Positions 11,335 to 21,030 of a stretch of DNA of 64,000 nt are shown one piece after another. The DNA lies in assembly GCA_007844125.1 (NCBI GenBank), contig CM017572.1, forward strand, positions 24,881,879 to 24,945,878, read 5' to 3'. The notes below the pieces were generated by a model. The model searched no databases, had not been told where the DNA came from, and was given only the letters and a program-made list of their open reading frames with translations. Positions within the stretch are counted from its first letter, which is position 1, and each line of letters opens with the position of its first letter. Made by a program: the position numbers and the translations under genes. This DNA comes from Sinonovacula constricta (Eukaryota; Mollusca; Bivalvia; Cardiida; Solecurtidae).

Positions 11335-12075
11335 GCACGGTTAGCTGTATTTAAACCAAGAAAGTCACGTGACCACTTTTAAGATCATGTTACATTATAA
11401 TCTGGCTAATCCGCTCTGACGTAATCCGCTCTGACGTCGATATATGTTTTTAGCCGGAATCCCCATATTGCCGACTGACCGTTCCAAGGCGGTAACTATC
11501 GGGTTTGCTCTTTTCCTTAAATGACTCATCACAAATTTGAACACTATGTGGACATTTTTTTTCGATGACGTCACTACTTTCGTCATAACGTATAGAAAAT
11601 ATCAGCGCATAGACATTTTGTTTCCAAATAGATCGTTTTTTCTTTTCGCTGCTTTCATTTGAGAAACTCATCAGGAAGTGCGAGGTTAGAGCTCTGTAAA
11701 ACCGGTTTAAGCACCCCAGTCGGTCCATATTGCCGACTGACCGTTCCAAGGCGGTAACTGTCGGGTTTGCTCTTTTCCTTAAATGACTCATCACAAATTT
11801 GTTCTTACTTTTCGCTTGGCTTGCATGTGAAATACCTTTGTTCTGTGCCTTTTCGGAGTTTGGTATATGTTGCAATACTCATAGGACTTTGTCATATATT
11901 CTTTTTTATTTATAGATTTGGAAAGAATTTGAGCATTTAGTTCGATTTATTTCACGATTTGTAGCGTTGAATAGTTAAGGAAGTGTTCAGAATGGCCTTT
12001 AATATGATTATAGTATGAGTTTGCGCATAAATTAAGCCAAATTATTTCACTGGAAAATAAAAGGGACCTTGAAGT
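11335..12075 (+). mobile_element. MITE-T interrupted by R4
   Basis: The left piece (11365-11465) has GTCACGTGACCAC, CTGGCTAATCCGCTCTGACG and TATATGTTTTTAGC. The family resumes at about 11905 with TATTTATAGATTTGGAAAG and continues to 12075 with the TTAAGCCAAATTATTTCACT block. The intervening 430 bp is an R4 copy. The nesting shows that R4 inserted into a pre-existing MITE-T. Confidence 0.65.
11461..11895 (-). mobile_element. R4 element nested in MITE-T
   Basis: The reverse complement matches 47690-47960: GAGCAAACCC, ACCGCCTTGG, GACCGACT.GGGTGC, CGGTTTTACAGAGCTCTAAC and a GACGTCAT-containing stretch come in the same order. Within this copy a segment of about 77 bp is duplicated (11461-11537 and 11727-11803, nearly identical). 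A minus-strand frame of 141 codons spans the element, but it crosses both duplicate segments and I regard it as fortuitous. Confidence 0.65.
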
Positions 12076-12276
12076 TGAAGTTTTGAATATGTCTGTAATG
12101 TTTTACATACATGTATGAACAATCAAAAACATTGTTTATAAAACTTTTATATATAACCTCTGTTTGCATACAGATACATGGATGCAGCAATTAACAACTA
12201 AATTTAAACAGCAATGTTACCATTGTTGATCCATGGTAAAATTCGTGAGACAGCAACAGCAAGATAGCCTGAAAAA

Positions 12277-12317
12277 AGTCAATGCAGCTGGCAATAATAA
12301 GAAATATTTCGAAAGGA
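12277..12317 (+). repeat. Single unit of a 39-bp minisatellite
   Basis: ATGCAGCTGGCAATAATAA here is identical to the core of the five-unit 39-bp array at 31141-31317. The flank AAAGGA matches the array's AAGGATAA less exactly. It is a solitary, diverged unit lying 60 bp upstream of the candidate exon. Confidence 0.5.
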
Positions 12318-12377
12318 TTTTTCTTATGCACTATATATGCCTACATTTGCTTTTACCTTACTTCTTTCTATTTACAG

Positions 12378-12633
12378 CTAATGCCCGCCTTAGGTATAAG
12401 GCTCGAACCATGATTGGAGCGGCCGGAAGTCGTCACCAGCGCCGGCGGGCCTCGTTGGCTGTGCCGCTCCATGCCGGCGGTGGTGGAATGTTTAATCCTA
12501 TGGATCAATTACGTGAATCCGACGAATGTGGCCCTAGGCCAAGTGCCAGTCGGCGTCGTGCTGTGGATACTTCGGACTTTAAATCATGTGCCATTCTTCA
12601 AACAAGATTAAAGGAAGTGAAACATTATCCTGA
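12378..12633 (+). CDS. Candidate internal exon, unknown protein
   Basis: A pyrimidine-rich tract ending TTTCTATTTACAG (AG at 12376-12377) precedes an open stretch, which ends at a consensus donor GTAAGT (12634-12639). The segment is visibly GC- and CpG-richer than its surroundings. As an exon it would enter in phase 1 and leave in phase 2 and encode about 84 residues. The translation contains a basic patch with RRRAS, which resembles a PKA phosphorylation site, then a Gly-rich patch, a second SRRR run, and a C-terminal part with SDFKSCAILQTRLKEV. I do not recognise the family, and no signal peptide or membrane segment is visible. The in-frame upstream ATG at 12233 probably lies in intron. Neighbouring exons of the same gene are not apparent in the window. 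Confidence 0.45.
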
Positions 12634-12654
12634 GTAAGTAAATATTATTTTTTT

Positions 12655-12885
12655 CACTCATAGAACATATCTATGATTTTTAAACTTCACCTATTTTTTA
12701 TTCATAGAACATGTATGTGATTTTCAAATTTCATCTAATTTCCACTCCTAGAACATATCTGTGGTTTGAAAATGTCACCTATTTTTTATGCATTGAACAT
12801 GCGTATGGGATTTTAGAATTTCACATAATTTACATTCATAGAACATGTCTGTGATTTGAATATTTTACTTGTATTTGTTAATTGC
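12655..12885 (+). repeat. Degenerate 44-bp tandem repeat
   Basis: Five imperfect units are anchored by TAGAACAT or TTGAACAT at 12661, 12705, 12749, 12793 and 12839. Spacing is 44 bp, and 46 bp for the last. It starts directly after the candidate exon's donor site and would lie in the following intron. Confidence 0.8.
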
Positions 12886-12899
12886 ACTGTATATTTTCC

Positions 12900-13790
12900 A
12901 TATTTAGATTATTGACTATTAATTAAAACCTTTCATCTTATACGTCAACTACAAAGGAAGATGACAAGTGAGTTGGACAGATCAAATCTTACTTAATGGA
13001 GAATTAATTAGGATGAATAATTATGTTAATGACTGGCGCTTCTTATAAGATCGGAATCAAATTAATTTGAAATCTTAATAATCAGTCGAACACTATATAG
13101 GGTTACAGTGGGTGCTCATTAAAAATGCCTATTTTGGATGTTGGATTAAATTTGGTATGAACTAAAATGAAAAATACTCACTTATCAGACCTAGTAACTC
13201 GTATTTCTTTAAAAATCAAAGTTCTTTTTCACTAAATCCATCACATTTTTACTGTATTTTGAAAGACTTATTCTAAATATTTGTTACAAAGTCCCGCTCA
13301 TCAAACGTCAAAACCTTACAAAATACGTTAATCTTGTTAATTTATCATTTTTATATTAAGGAAATCTAAAATTATTTAGAAATAATAAACGCAGTTAGCT
13401 TCTCTTCCTTTAATTGATATTAAATAATTTCTATTATGCTGTTATGGACAGTTTTATCTATAATTTCTAATTAACCTAAACTCATACATTTATAGCAATA
13501 AAAATACAATGTTTATAGCAAACATGTGTAGCAGATACAGCAAGCGTTGACGAACACCAACTCAAGTTTCTAAGATAATAATAATTTTTACAGAATATAA
13601 TAATGAACATAATTATAGTAAAAAAAGTACTTTTTTATGAAATTCTATTAGGGTTTGCATAATATCTGTAATGTGATAGGTTAATTATATTAATTGTGGA
13701 ATCTCGACACATTAAAGTAATGAATGTTTGATGCGTTGATCATGATTGAAAATATCGCTTTAAGTTTTTCTTTCACAAATTTGAAAATTT
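12900..13790. other. A+T-rich, no gene seen
   Basis: Strongly A+T-rich sequence with no repeat recognised elsewhere and no exon-like block. If 12378-12633 is real, this is probably intronic. Confidence 0.5.
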
Positions 13791-13799
13791 TGGTCTTGT

Positions 13800-14905
13800 A
13801 AGTAACAAATGGAATTCATTTTCTATGACTCACGAGTTACAAATGTTGATTTATAGGTAAAAATTGAATTCGTTCTCTATGGCTCTCGAGTTACAAATGT
13901 TGAATTCTGAGTAAAAATGGAATTCATTCTCTATGACTCTCGAGTTACAAATGTTAATTTGTAAGTAAAAATGGAATTCATTCTCTATGACTCTCGAGTT
14001 ACAAATGTTGAATTGTAAGTAAAAATTGAATTCATTCTCTATGACTCCCGAGTTACAAATGTTGACTTGAAAGTAAAAATGGAATTCATTTACTGTGAAG
14101 CTGAGTTACAATTTTGACTTGTAAGTAAAAATGGAATTCGTTCTCTATGACTCTCGAGTTACAAATGTTGATTTGTAGGTAAAAATGGAATTCATTCTCT
14201 ATGACTCTCAAGTTATAAATGTTGATTTGTAGGTAAAAATGGAATTCCTTTATGACTCTCGAGTTACGAATGTTGATTTTTAGGTAAAAATGGAATTCAT
14301 TCTCTATGACTCTCGAGTTACAAATATTGATTTGTAGATAAAAATAAAATTCATTCTCTATGACTCTCGAGTTATAAATGTTGATTTGCAGGTAAAAATG
14401 GAATTCATTCTCTATGACTCCCGAGTTACAAATGTTGATTTGTAGGTAAAAATGGAATTCCTTTATGACTCTCGAGTTACAAATGTTGATTTGTAGGTAA
14501 AATGGAATTTATTCTCTACGGCTCTCGAGTTACAAATGTTGATTTGTAGGTAAAAATGGAATTCATTTTCTATGACTCTCGACTTACAAATGTTGAATTG
14601 TAAGTAAATATGGAATTCATTCTCTATGACTCTCGAGTTACAAATGTTGATTTGTAGGGAAAATGGAATTCATTCTATATGACTCTCGAGTTACAAATGT
14701 TGATTTGTAGGTAAAAATGGAATTCATTCTATATGACTCTTGAGTTACAAATGTTGATTTGTAGGGAAAATGGAATTCATTCTATATGACTCTCGACTTA
14801 CAAATTTGATTTGTAAGTAAAAATGGAATTCATTCTATATGAATCTGAGTTACAAATGTTGACTTGTAAGTAAAAATGGAATTCATTCTCCATGACTCTC
14901 GAATT
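13800..14905 (+). repeat. 54-bp minisatellite array
   Basis: About 20 units with a 54-bp period are built on TTACAAATGTTGATTTGTAG, GTAAAAATGGAATTCATTCT and CTATGACTCTCGAG. Most units contain both GAATTC and CTCGAG. Shorter units lack part of the TTCTCTA segment (for example 14240 and 14460). The right-hand units carry an ATTCTATATGA variant. Confidence 0.95.
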
Positions 14906-15470
14906 ACAATTGTTACAAGTTCTATATTCCCTGCGCGAGTTTACATATTTCTTCTTCTCTATTTCTAAATTATATGATGAGAGTCTTAATCTAGTTAAGA
15001 GAAATTCTAATAAGTCTAAATATTTTGTTGAATTATTTTTTTTTTCATTTAAAAGAAATATTTTTGTTTTAGTGAATAAAGTATCGTAAGATTGTTTAGA
15101 AATAAGACCCATGCAATCTGGTTGGTAGTTAATTATCGCTGTGATAAGCTTCTCTGCCTCTGAATGATAATAGTTATTTTCTATTATGGACAATTATCTT
15201 ATATCCATAATTGATGACTTGTAGTACCTCATTATCTTTCTGTTTATTGTGTCAATTATCGTTTTCCATATTAGAGATAATTATCCAATTTCAATGGCCG
15301 TTTTTTGTCTTTCTACCAGGATGTCAGTTTGTAACTAGTAATTGTGTCATCGACTTTATTTATAATTATGTCGTTTACGTATTTATCGAATCGAATTATA
15401 AATAAAGTATATTCTCCTATCATTGTAACAAAAAGCTAGGAAAAAATCTTTAATCGACATTCTTTGATCC
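14906..15470. other. No gene seen
   Basis: A+T-rich sequence. A minus-strand frame of 131 codons (14798-15193) starts in unique sequence and runs into the 54-bp array; its composition is low-complexity (Asn/Ser/Lys/Leu). I do not support it as a gene. Confidence 0.5.
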
Positions 15471-15472
15471 AC

Positions 15473-15523
15473 ACACACACACCACCACCACCACCACCAC
15501 CACCACCAGATATATATATATGC
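15473..15523. repeat. Compound CA / CCA / TA microsatellite
   Basis: ACAC, ACC-type and TATA runs follow one another without interruption. Confidence 0.9.
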
Positions 15524-16540
15524 TTTTCATTGAAAAAGACTACTTAGTGCATATTGCTATCGGTAGTTATAAACTGTGTTATATCAATAACGTGGACGGT
15601 CGAGAGTGTAAAGATTACAATAATAAGTCAAAATAAAATATCTTTCGTTTTCCCAAATCGACTGAAACAAGTATATAAAACTAAAATTTCGGTTTTACCT
15701 CGAGGTCATATAGGTGACAGTTGACGGGTCCAGAACAGTTTATTTGTTGGAAGGCGACTTAACTGTTTATTGTCTTCTCAACAGTCATCAGTATCAATGG
15801 CAGCAAAACATGGCGTCTGGTGTCTTATGAACATCTTAATATTATATCAGACGACAAGTAGCCATCTCGTTTTCCTTAGAAATATTGCGGTCATTGCTCA
15901 TTTGAACGTGTTGTTTACCGCAATTCCAAATATACATTCTGTATACGTCTATAAAAGGACATAACGTTTCAAATTGCCCTTTGTTATGTACATTTTGGGT
16001 CGATATTTTTTATATTTTTTCTGTAGAAATATTTATGACACCCCTGCCCCCACCCCCAAGTTGTTAACTAATTTAAACGCTTTAAATTAAAATATGCAAA
16101 TTTAGATATTATTTGACGATAATCTATAAGCACATGTATGTTAAATTTTTCCGCATTTGTTAACTATTAAAATGCTTGAAACTAAAATATGCAAATTAAG
16201 ACATACCTTTAAATGACGATATGCTATAAGCATATGTACGTGAACATTTTCCTCATTTGTCAACTATTTAAGACGTTTTAAACTAAAATATGCAAATTTA
16301 GACTTGCCTTGGAAATGACGATAGGCTAAAAGCATATGTACGTGAACACTGTGATCAAAATAAGCAAAACAGAGACAATTTCTCAGATAAAGTTTATGAA
16401 ATTGCCTACTAGCATCGGAGATAAGAAAAAAATCTTTACTTTTTTTAAAACTCGGGACAAAGCAAGAATATACATGTAAGTAAATACCATTTTTACTACT
16501 TAAATGGAGTATACGACTGTTAGTTTTCCTCGAAAGCAAC
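15524..16540. other. Diverged short repeats, no gene
   Basis: AAACTAAAATATGCAAATT recurs three times (about 16088, 16180 and 16282) in blocks of roughly 95 bp that share ATGACGATA and AAGCATATGTACGTGAAC words. This is a degenerate three-copy tandem duplication from about 16070 to 16350. The rest is unremarkable. Confidence 0.55.
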
Positions 16541-16544
16541 CAAA

Positions 16545-16983
16545 ATTATTTAAAACTGCTTGAACAGATCCCACGAAATGTTGTCATCTATGTGAAAAAT
16601 GTAGCAAAAAAACCCTACAACAGAAACTACAAACATGCATTTCATATCCGAGCCAAGCTGCGCACTTATTTTTAAACTGACAAAACCACGTGACCACTTT
16701 TGAAATTACGTCATATCATCATTCGGCTAATCCGCACTGACGTAGATATCTATTTTTAGCTGAAATTCCCATCTTGTTTATTTATAGATTGGAAAAAAAT
16801 GAACATTAAGAGAGATTTATTTCGCGACTTTGCACTTTGTAATAATTCAAGTACTATTCAGCATCATGTTTTCAGACTAGAGTATGGTGTGTGCAGATAC
16901 TAAACCGGAATTCTCCAAACAGTGGCAATATATTGTTACATGAATTTGACGTAGGCAGACTTTCGGATACCACCCTTAAATGT
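16545..16983 (+). mobile_element. MITE-T, nearly complete
   Basis: The copy begins in the left part (GAACAGATCCCACGAAATG) and has CATATCCGAGCCAAGCTGCG, AACCACGTGACCAC, GATATCTATTTTTAGCTGAA and the right terminus CTTTCGGATACCACCCTTAA. The far left terminus is lost. The MEF2-like CTATTTTTAG and the CACGTG word are intact. Confidence 0.75.
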
Positions 16984-17192
16984 AGTTGTAGGAACCGTGG
17001 TCGACAAGTTTAGGCGTAAGGCCCTTCGTTGAAATGGTTTTGGGGTAAACCTCAGACATTTCATTGAGACGATATGAGCAGATATGTTTACTTGGTCAGG
17101 GCAGATAATAACTGAGCTCTGGTTGTATCTAGGGCGCCGAGAGTTGATAATGGTAACTATTTTAAAGGAAATATTTGCCAGCCCGTTAAAAG

Positions 17193-17695
17193 GTTGTATC
17201 CGACCAACATTTCTTTTCTTACATAACCAACTCAAGTCATTGTTACATGCAAAGGTCCTGCAAAATGCTGTTCATTTGATATCCTAGATCTGTGTGAATA
17301 TTCAAGCATAGATCACCGCTCGTCATTGCAAACAGGGATTTTCCTATCCGAGCCACGCTGCAGAGATAGCTATTTTTAAGCTTAGCAAACCACGTGACCA
17401 TTTACTTTTGAGATCACGTCAAATAGTCATTCGGTTAATCCGATCTGATGTCGATATCTATTTTTAGCAGAGACCACTATCGAGATTTTTATACTCAAGG
17501 AAGGAATACACATTTAGATAGATTTTGTCGCGATTAGTGCAGTCTAACAATTCAGTTAGTCTTTAAATCGTATTTCTTAAGACTAAAGTATGGGTTTATA
17601 AAAACTGTATGCCGAATTTCCCTCAAGAAGCGGCTAAATATTGTTATATATATATGATGTAGGCAAACTGCCGGGTACCACATTTAAAGAAATAA
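17193..17695 (+). mobile_element. MITE-T, complete copy
   Basis: The left terminus AAAAGGTTGTATCCGACC follows TTAA. The copy continues through GCAAAATGCTGTTCAT, CTATCCGAGCCACGCTGCAG, ACCACGTGACC, TCCGATCTGATGTCGATATC and CTATTTTTAGC, and ends TGCCGGGTACCACATTTAAA. It is about 500 bp with inverted ends and no coding capacity. Confidence 0.75.
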
Positions 17696-17779
17696 GTCAC
17701 ACTTCTTTAGAAAATACTATACATGTTGAAACAAATACACCTTTATAAGCCCTTTTATGGAGGTGCTATGTCATCAACT

Positions 17780-17995
17780 GATCCTCAATTTATTTAATTG
17801 ACGCACACGACACACAGGGGTTTGAGATATTTGCCGATGTCATTGATTAAAAATATCCAAGAGAAAATAAAGAGCGCATGTAATGGCCGCCAGTCGTCAG
17901 TCGTATGTTGAGAAAGGTTCCATTATACCCTGACAATGAACACTTTCCACACAATGCACAAAGTCTGAATGTCAGCGTGGTATAAACTCGAGATG
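17780..17995 (+). repeat. Dispersed repeat R8, fragment
   Basis: The segment TTGCCGATGTCATTGATT to AATGTCAGCGTGGTATAAAC shares its order of words with 19090-19240 (GGCTGACGCCATTGATT), 25545-25680 (ACTGACGTCATTGAG) and 38560-38680 (CAATGAACAAAGCCCGAACA). The similarity is patchy, so this is an old family or a chance resemblance of short words. Confidence 0.35.
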
Positions 17996-18389
17996 GTGGC
18001 TTTTAATATCACATGTGTGTATATTGGATCTTTGTTAACAATCTTTGACATTTTTACTCAAGTTTCAGTGCATTTTAACCTCAAACGGTTCAGCAGTCAA
18101 TTTCCGGGATCAACTCACAGAAGCGTACTTAACTTTAATAAAAACAGAAGCAATTATTTTATAATCAAGCATTTTCAACAGGTCTGGGATAATTAGGGAT
18201 GACATTCTGTCCGTACCTTTTTTGATCAAACCAAACCGAGAAATAAAACCGCTATTAATGTTTATTGTCAATGAACTAACACACAATTTGCATGATTCTT
18301 TGTTGGTCCCAAGAGATGCTGTTCTGCCAAGACGGATCATTGTTAGGCATTGTTAATGTATCAGTTGTAATGCGATCCTCCTCGGTAAA

Positions 18390-18600
18390 GGGGCTGTCGG
18401 GACGTAGTGGTAGAGTCGATGACATGCAATTCCTCTTACTGCTTAACCGCGTGGGTTCGAGTCCTGTTCAGGGTGAAGGACTTTACGTAAGCCCTTCACT
18501 GTGTAGGTCATTTTGTCTGGGGGGTCTTCCTCCGCCAGTAATTAGCAGGACGTCGCCAGTATTGCTATAATTTTGCTGGCGTCACGTAAAAATGTATTTT
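18390..18600 (+). mobile_element. SINE-B, full-length head
   Basis: The tRNA-like head GTAGTGGTAGAGTCG (A box) is followed by the B box GGTTCGAGTCC at 18454-18464. The body then shows GGGTGAAGGACTTTACG, TGTCTGGGGGGTCTTCCTCC and ACGTCGCCAGTATTGC. This copy has both pol III promoter boxes and defines the family. Confidence 0.85.
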
Positions 18601-18665
18601 ATCGACAATGGTTAGTTTGATCATATACATAAAAAAGCAAAAGGTAAATGTGCCAGTATGTCAGA

Positions 18666-18760
18666 AACCTCTAACTGTGTGGGTTAGAGGCCCATACAGG
18701 GTGAAGGAATTAACGTGAGATGGTCTTCCGGCCAACCTGCGGTGCGCTGATGATTCTTTT
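18666..18760 (+). mobile_element. SINE-B fragment
   Basis: CCCATACAGGGTGAAGGAAT, GAGATGGTCTTCC and CCTGCGGTGCGCTGATGATT match the SINE-B body. Both ends are missing. The next fragment begins about 25 bp downstream and shares the unusual ACAGGGTGAAGGAATTAAC, suggesting local duplication. Confidence 0.7.
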
Positions 18761-18784
18761 AAGAAGCGAAAGGTAAATGTCAGA

Positions 18785-18950
18785 AACTTCTGACTGCTTA
18801 GCCTCTAACGGTGTAACCCACACCGCAGAGACCCATACAGGGTGAAGGAATTAACTTGGGATGGTGGTTCTACCCAGACATTTGTTTGCGGTCTTCCTCC
18901 ATCAAACGTGCTGGACGTCGCTGACCATAATTAGCAGATGCTGAGTATAG
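18785..18950 (+). mobile_element. SINE-B, degenerate head
   Basis: CTGACTGCTTAGCCTCTAAC, ACAGGGTGAAGGAATTAAC, CCCAGACATTTGTTTGCGGT and CTGGACGTCGCTGACCATAA follow the SINE-B consensus order. The B box is destroyed. Confidence 0.75.
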
Positions 18951-19242
18951 AAAAATCAAGCAAACATACCACTGATAACCCTTTCTGGCCTCTCACTTTA
19001 TACGTTTCTGATATGCTTACATTTAGGAAACTCGTTCCTTTAAATTCCTACAGCGAGTTTTCCGCCCAACAGGATCATTAAGAACCGTTGCTTGCCTCAT
19101 TTAGTTGAAGCACATGATACGGACTGTGAGGGCATATTGGCTGACGCCATTGATTTAAGTATTCGAGGAAATGAGAGTTGACATACTGTGGACGTGGGAC
19201 TTATATGTAGTGACAGCTTCCATTATTCTCTGAAAACAAGCC

Positions 19243-19570
19243 GTTTAAAGGTGGTATCCGACAATTTGTATCAAAGAGTTTGTTCTCAAATAACCCCAAA
19301 AAAATTCATTGTTACTTGAAAAAGTCCTGCAAAATGCTTTTCATTGATGCCCTAGATCTGTGCGAACAGTGACGCATAAATACCTACTCGTTACTGCAAA
19401 GTAGTATTTCCTATCTGAGCCACGCTGCAGAGATAGCTATTTATAAACTACGAAAACCACGTGACAGCTAATATTTGTGATCACATTAAATCGTCATAGG
19501 GGTATTTCACTCTGACGTCGATATCTATTTTTAGCAAAAATAAGTTACATACTTATTTATAGATTTCTTT
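19243..19570 (+). mobile_element. MITE-T, left two-thirds
   Basis: TTTAAAGGTGGTATCCGACA at the left end is followed by GATGCCCTAGATCTGTGCGA, GAGCCACGCTGCAGAGATAG, AACCACGTGACAGC, TCTGACGTCGATATC and CTATTTTTAGC. Homology stops at the pyrimidine tract 19567-19590. Confidence 0.75.
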
Positions 19571-19959
19571 TTCTTTTCTTTTCTTTTTATCTTGCTACAG
19601 TAAGGAAAGCTAATTTGTCTTAAACTCCTTGTCTTAAACTATTCTTGGTTAGACGATAATTTGCCAGAAAATGCGTATATTTTAACATCCCTTGACCTAC
19701 AGCGCATAACTAATCTGCCGCATTTAGCGGCCGTTAATAGCGGTACTGTTATTTATCAGCAACTCTAACCGCACGGCCATGGGCGCCCACCTCTAAAAGT
19801 TGTTACGGTATTGCTTATTTCAACTCATTCATTTCATGAATCTTTGATGCTGCAGACATATAATAAAGATCATTCAAAAACACCTTGACGGAAAGCGGTG
19901 AGTTAATAAAGTTGAATGAAAATAACTCACGCCTGACGTCGGTAACGTTTCGCAGTGCT

Positions 19960-20085
19960 ATCACTCCAGCTAACTTGCGATGCGCCAGCGGTACTATCCA
20001 GACATGCGTCCGGGGTCTTCCTCCATCATTTAACTGCACGTTGCTATAATGATCATAACTGGTTGCTGCGACATACCGTACCTCT
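19960..20085 (+). mobile_element. SINE-B, 3' half
   Basis: AACTTGCGATGCGCCAGCGG, GGGGTCTTCCTCCATCATTT and TTGCTATAATGATCATAACT match the family in the plus orientation. An A-rich tail follows at 20085-20115. Confidence 0.75.
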
Positions 20086-20114
20086 AAAAAAACAACAAAA
20101 AAAGAAAAAAAATG

Positions 20115-20740
20115 AAAAGCACAAAGCCATGGTGGACATCATCTTTGTATACATCGATATCTCTGTCAAAGTTAAAATGTTCTATACGATTTAAATGCTA
20201 TATAATGAAAACAAAAAAGATGAACAATTTATTTTATAAATGAAGGTATGTGTTATAAACAATAAACAAGTTCCAGTTTTGCACATGCATACTGTTTGTG
20301 TTTTGTGCTACGCGTGTGTGCAAAGTTCCGTGTTTGCTTCTAAGGAGTTTTCCTAAAGCATAATTAACTGGACTCTTAAATTCACGGCAACCAATTTGTT
20401 CATAATTCAATTGACATTTAGTAGTTTTCTTACCTTTTAATATATTAAACAAACACAAACCTAAATCACCTTGATAATAATTGTTCAATCATCTACACGT
20501 TTTAGTAAAAATAATATCAAATTACGCATTATCATTCTTTAGACTTCATTGTTACAATAAAACTCCAATGACATATTTTTTTTAAAAAAATATCGGGAAA
20601 TTAGACTTAAATCTTATCGTCAAGCTAGTTAACGAGTTTCCTTTTTGGTGTCAAAGGTTACCGTGATCTGATGATACGTGACCTTAGACGTGGAGAAATA
20701 TAAATAACAGCTGTCAGACGGGGTCGTTCGGTTCTGTTTA
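20115..20740. other. No gene seen
   Basis: Apparently unique sequence with no supported exon. The minus-strand frame at 20234-20488 has no visible domain. Confidence 0.5.
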
Positions 20741-20789
20741 CAATCACACTCTTCCGCCAATGCAGACCAGATTGCTTCTAACAGAAAAC

Positions 20790-21030
20790 TGTACAGCGAC
20801 AAATATTTTTCAAATTTCCTGTGTTATAATCTCATTCTCCTTGGATTGATGGTTGTTCTACTGTCCAATTTGTCTGTGAGCTGCCCCGGGCGATATGTTT
20901 CCTGTCTTAATGAAGCCGTCATTATCGTTCCTAGGCGCCGTTTACAAAGGGACGGTACTCTACTAAACTCTACAAAAGTCGCCAACAACAGGTCTTATCT
21001 TTTAGCTTCCCCTGCTGTTCTTTTTTTGTT
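20790..21030 (+). repeat. Dispersed repeat R6, copy 1
   Basis: GGATTGATGGTTGTTCTACT, CCAATTTGTCTGTGAGCTGC, CCCCGGGCGAT and GGGACGGTACTCTAC recur in the same order at 36625-36830. The first half also recurs at 23270-23430 and the second half at 32035-32190. It is interspersed and non-coding in all copies. Confidence 0.65.

Noticed and set aside
11450..11875. 141-codon minus-strand open frame
   Set aside because: It runs through the R4 element and crosses both copies of its internal duplicate. The other R4 copy does not preserve the frame over the same length.
14798..15193. 131-codon minus-strand frame as a gene
   Set aside because: It is low-complexity, A+T-driven, and extends into the 54-bp array.
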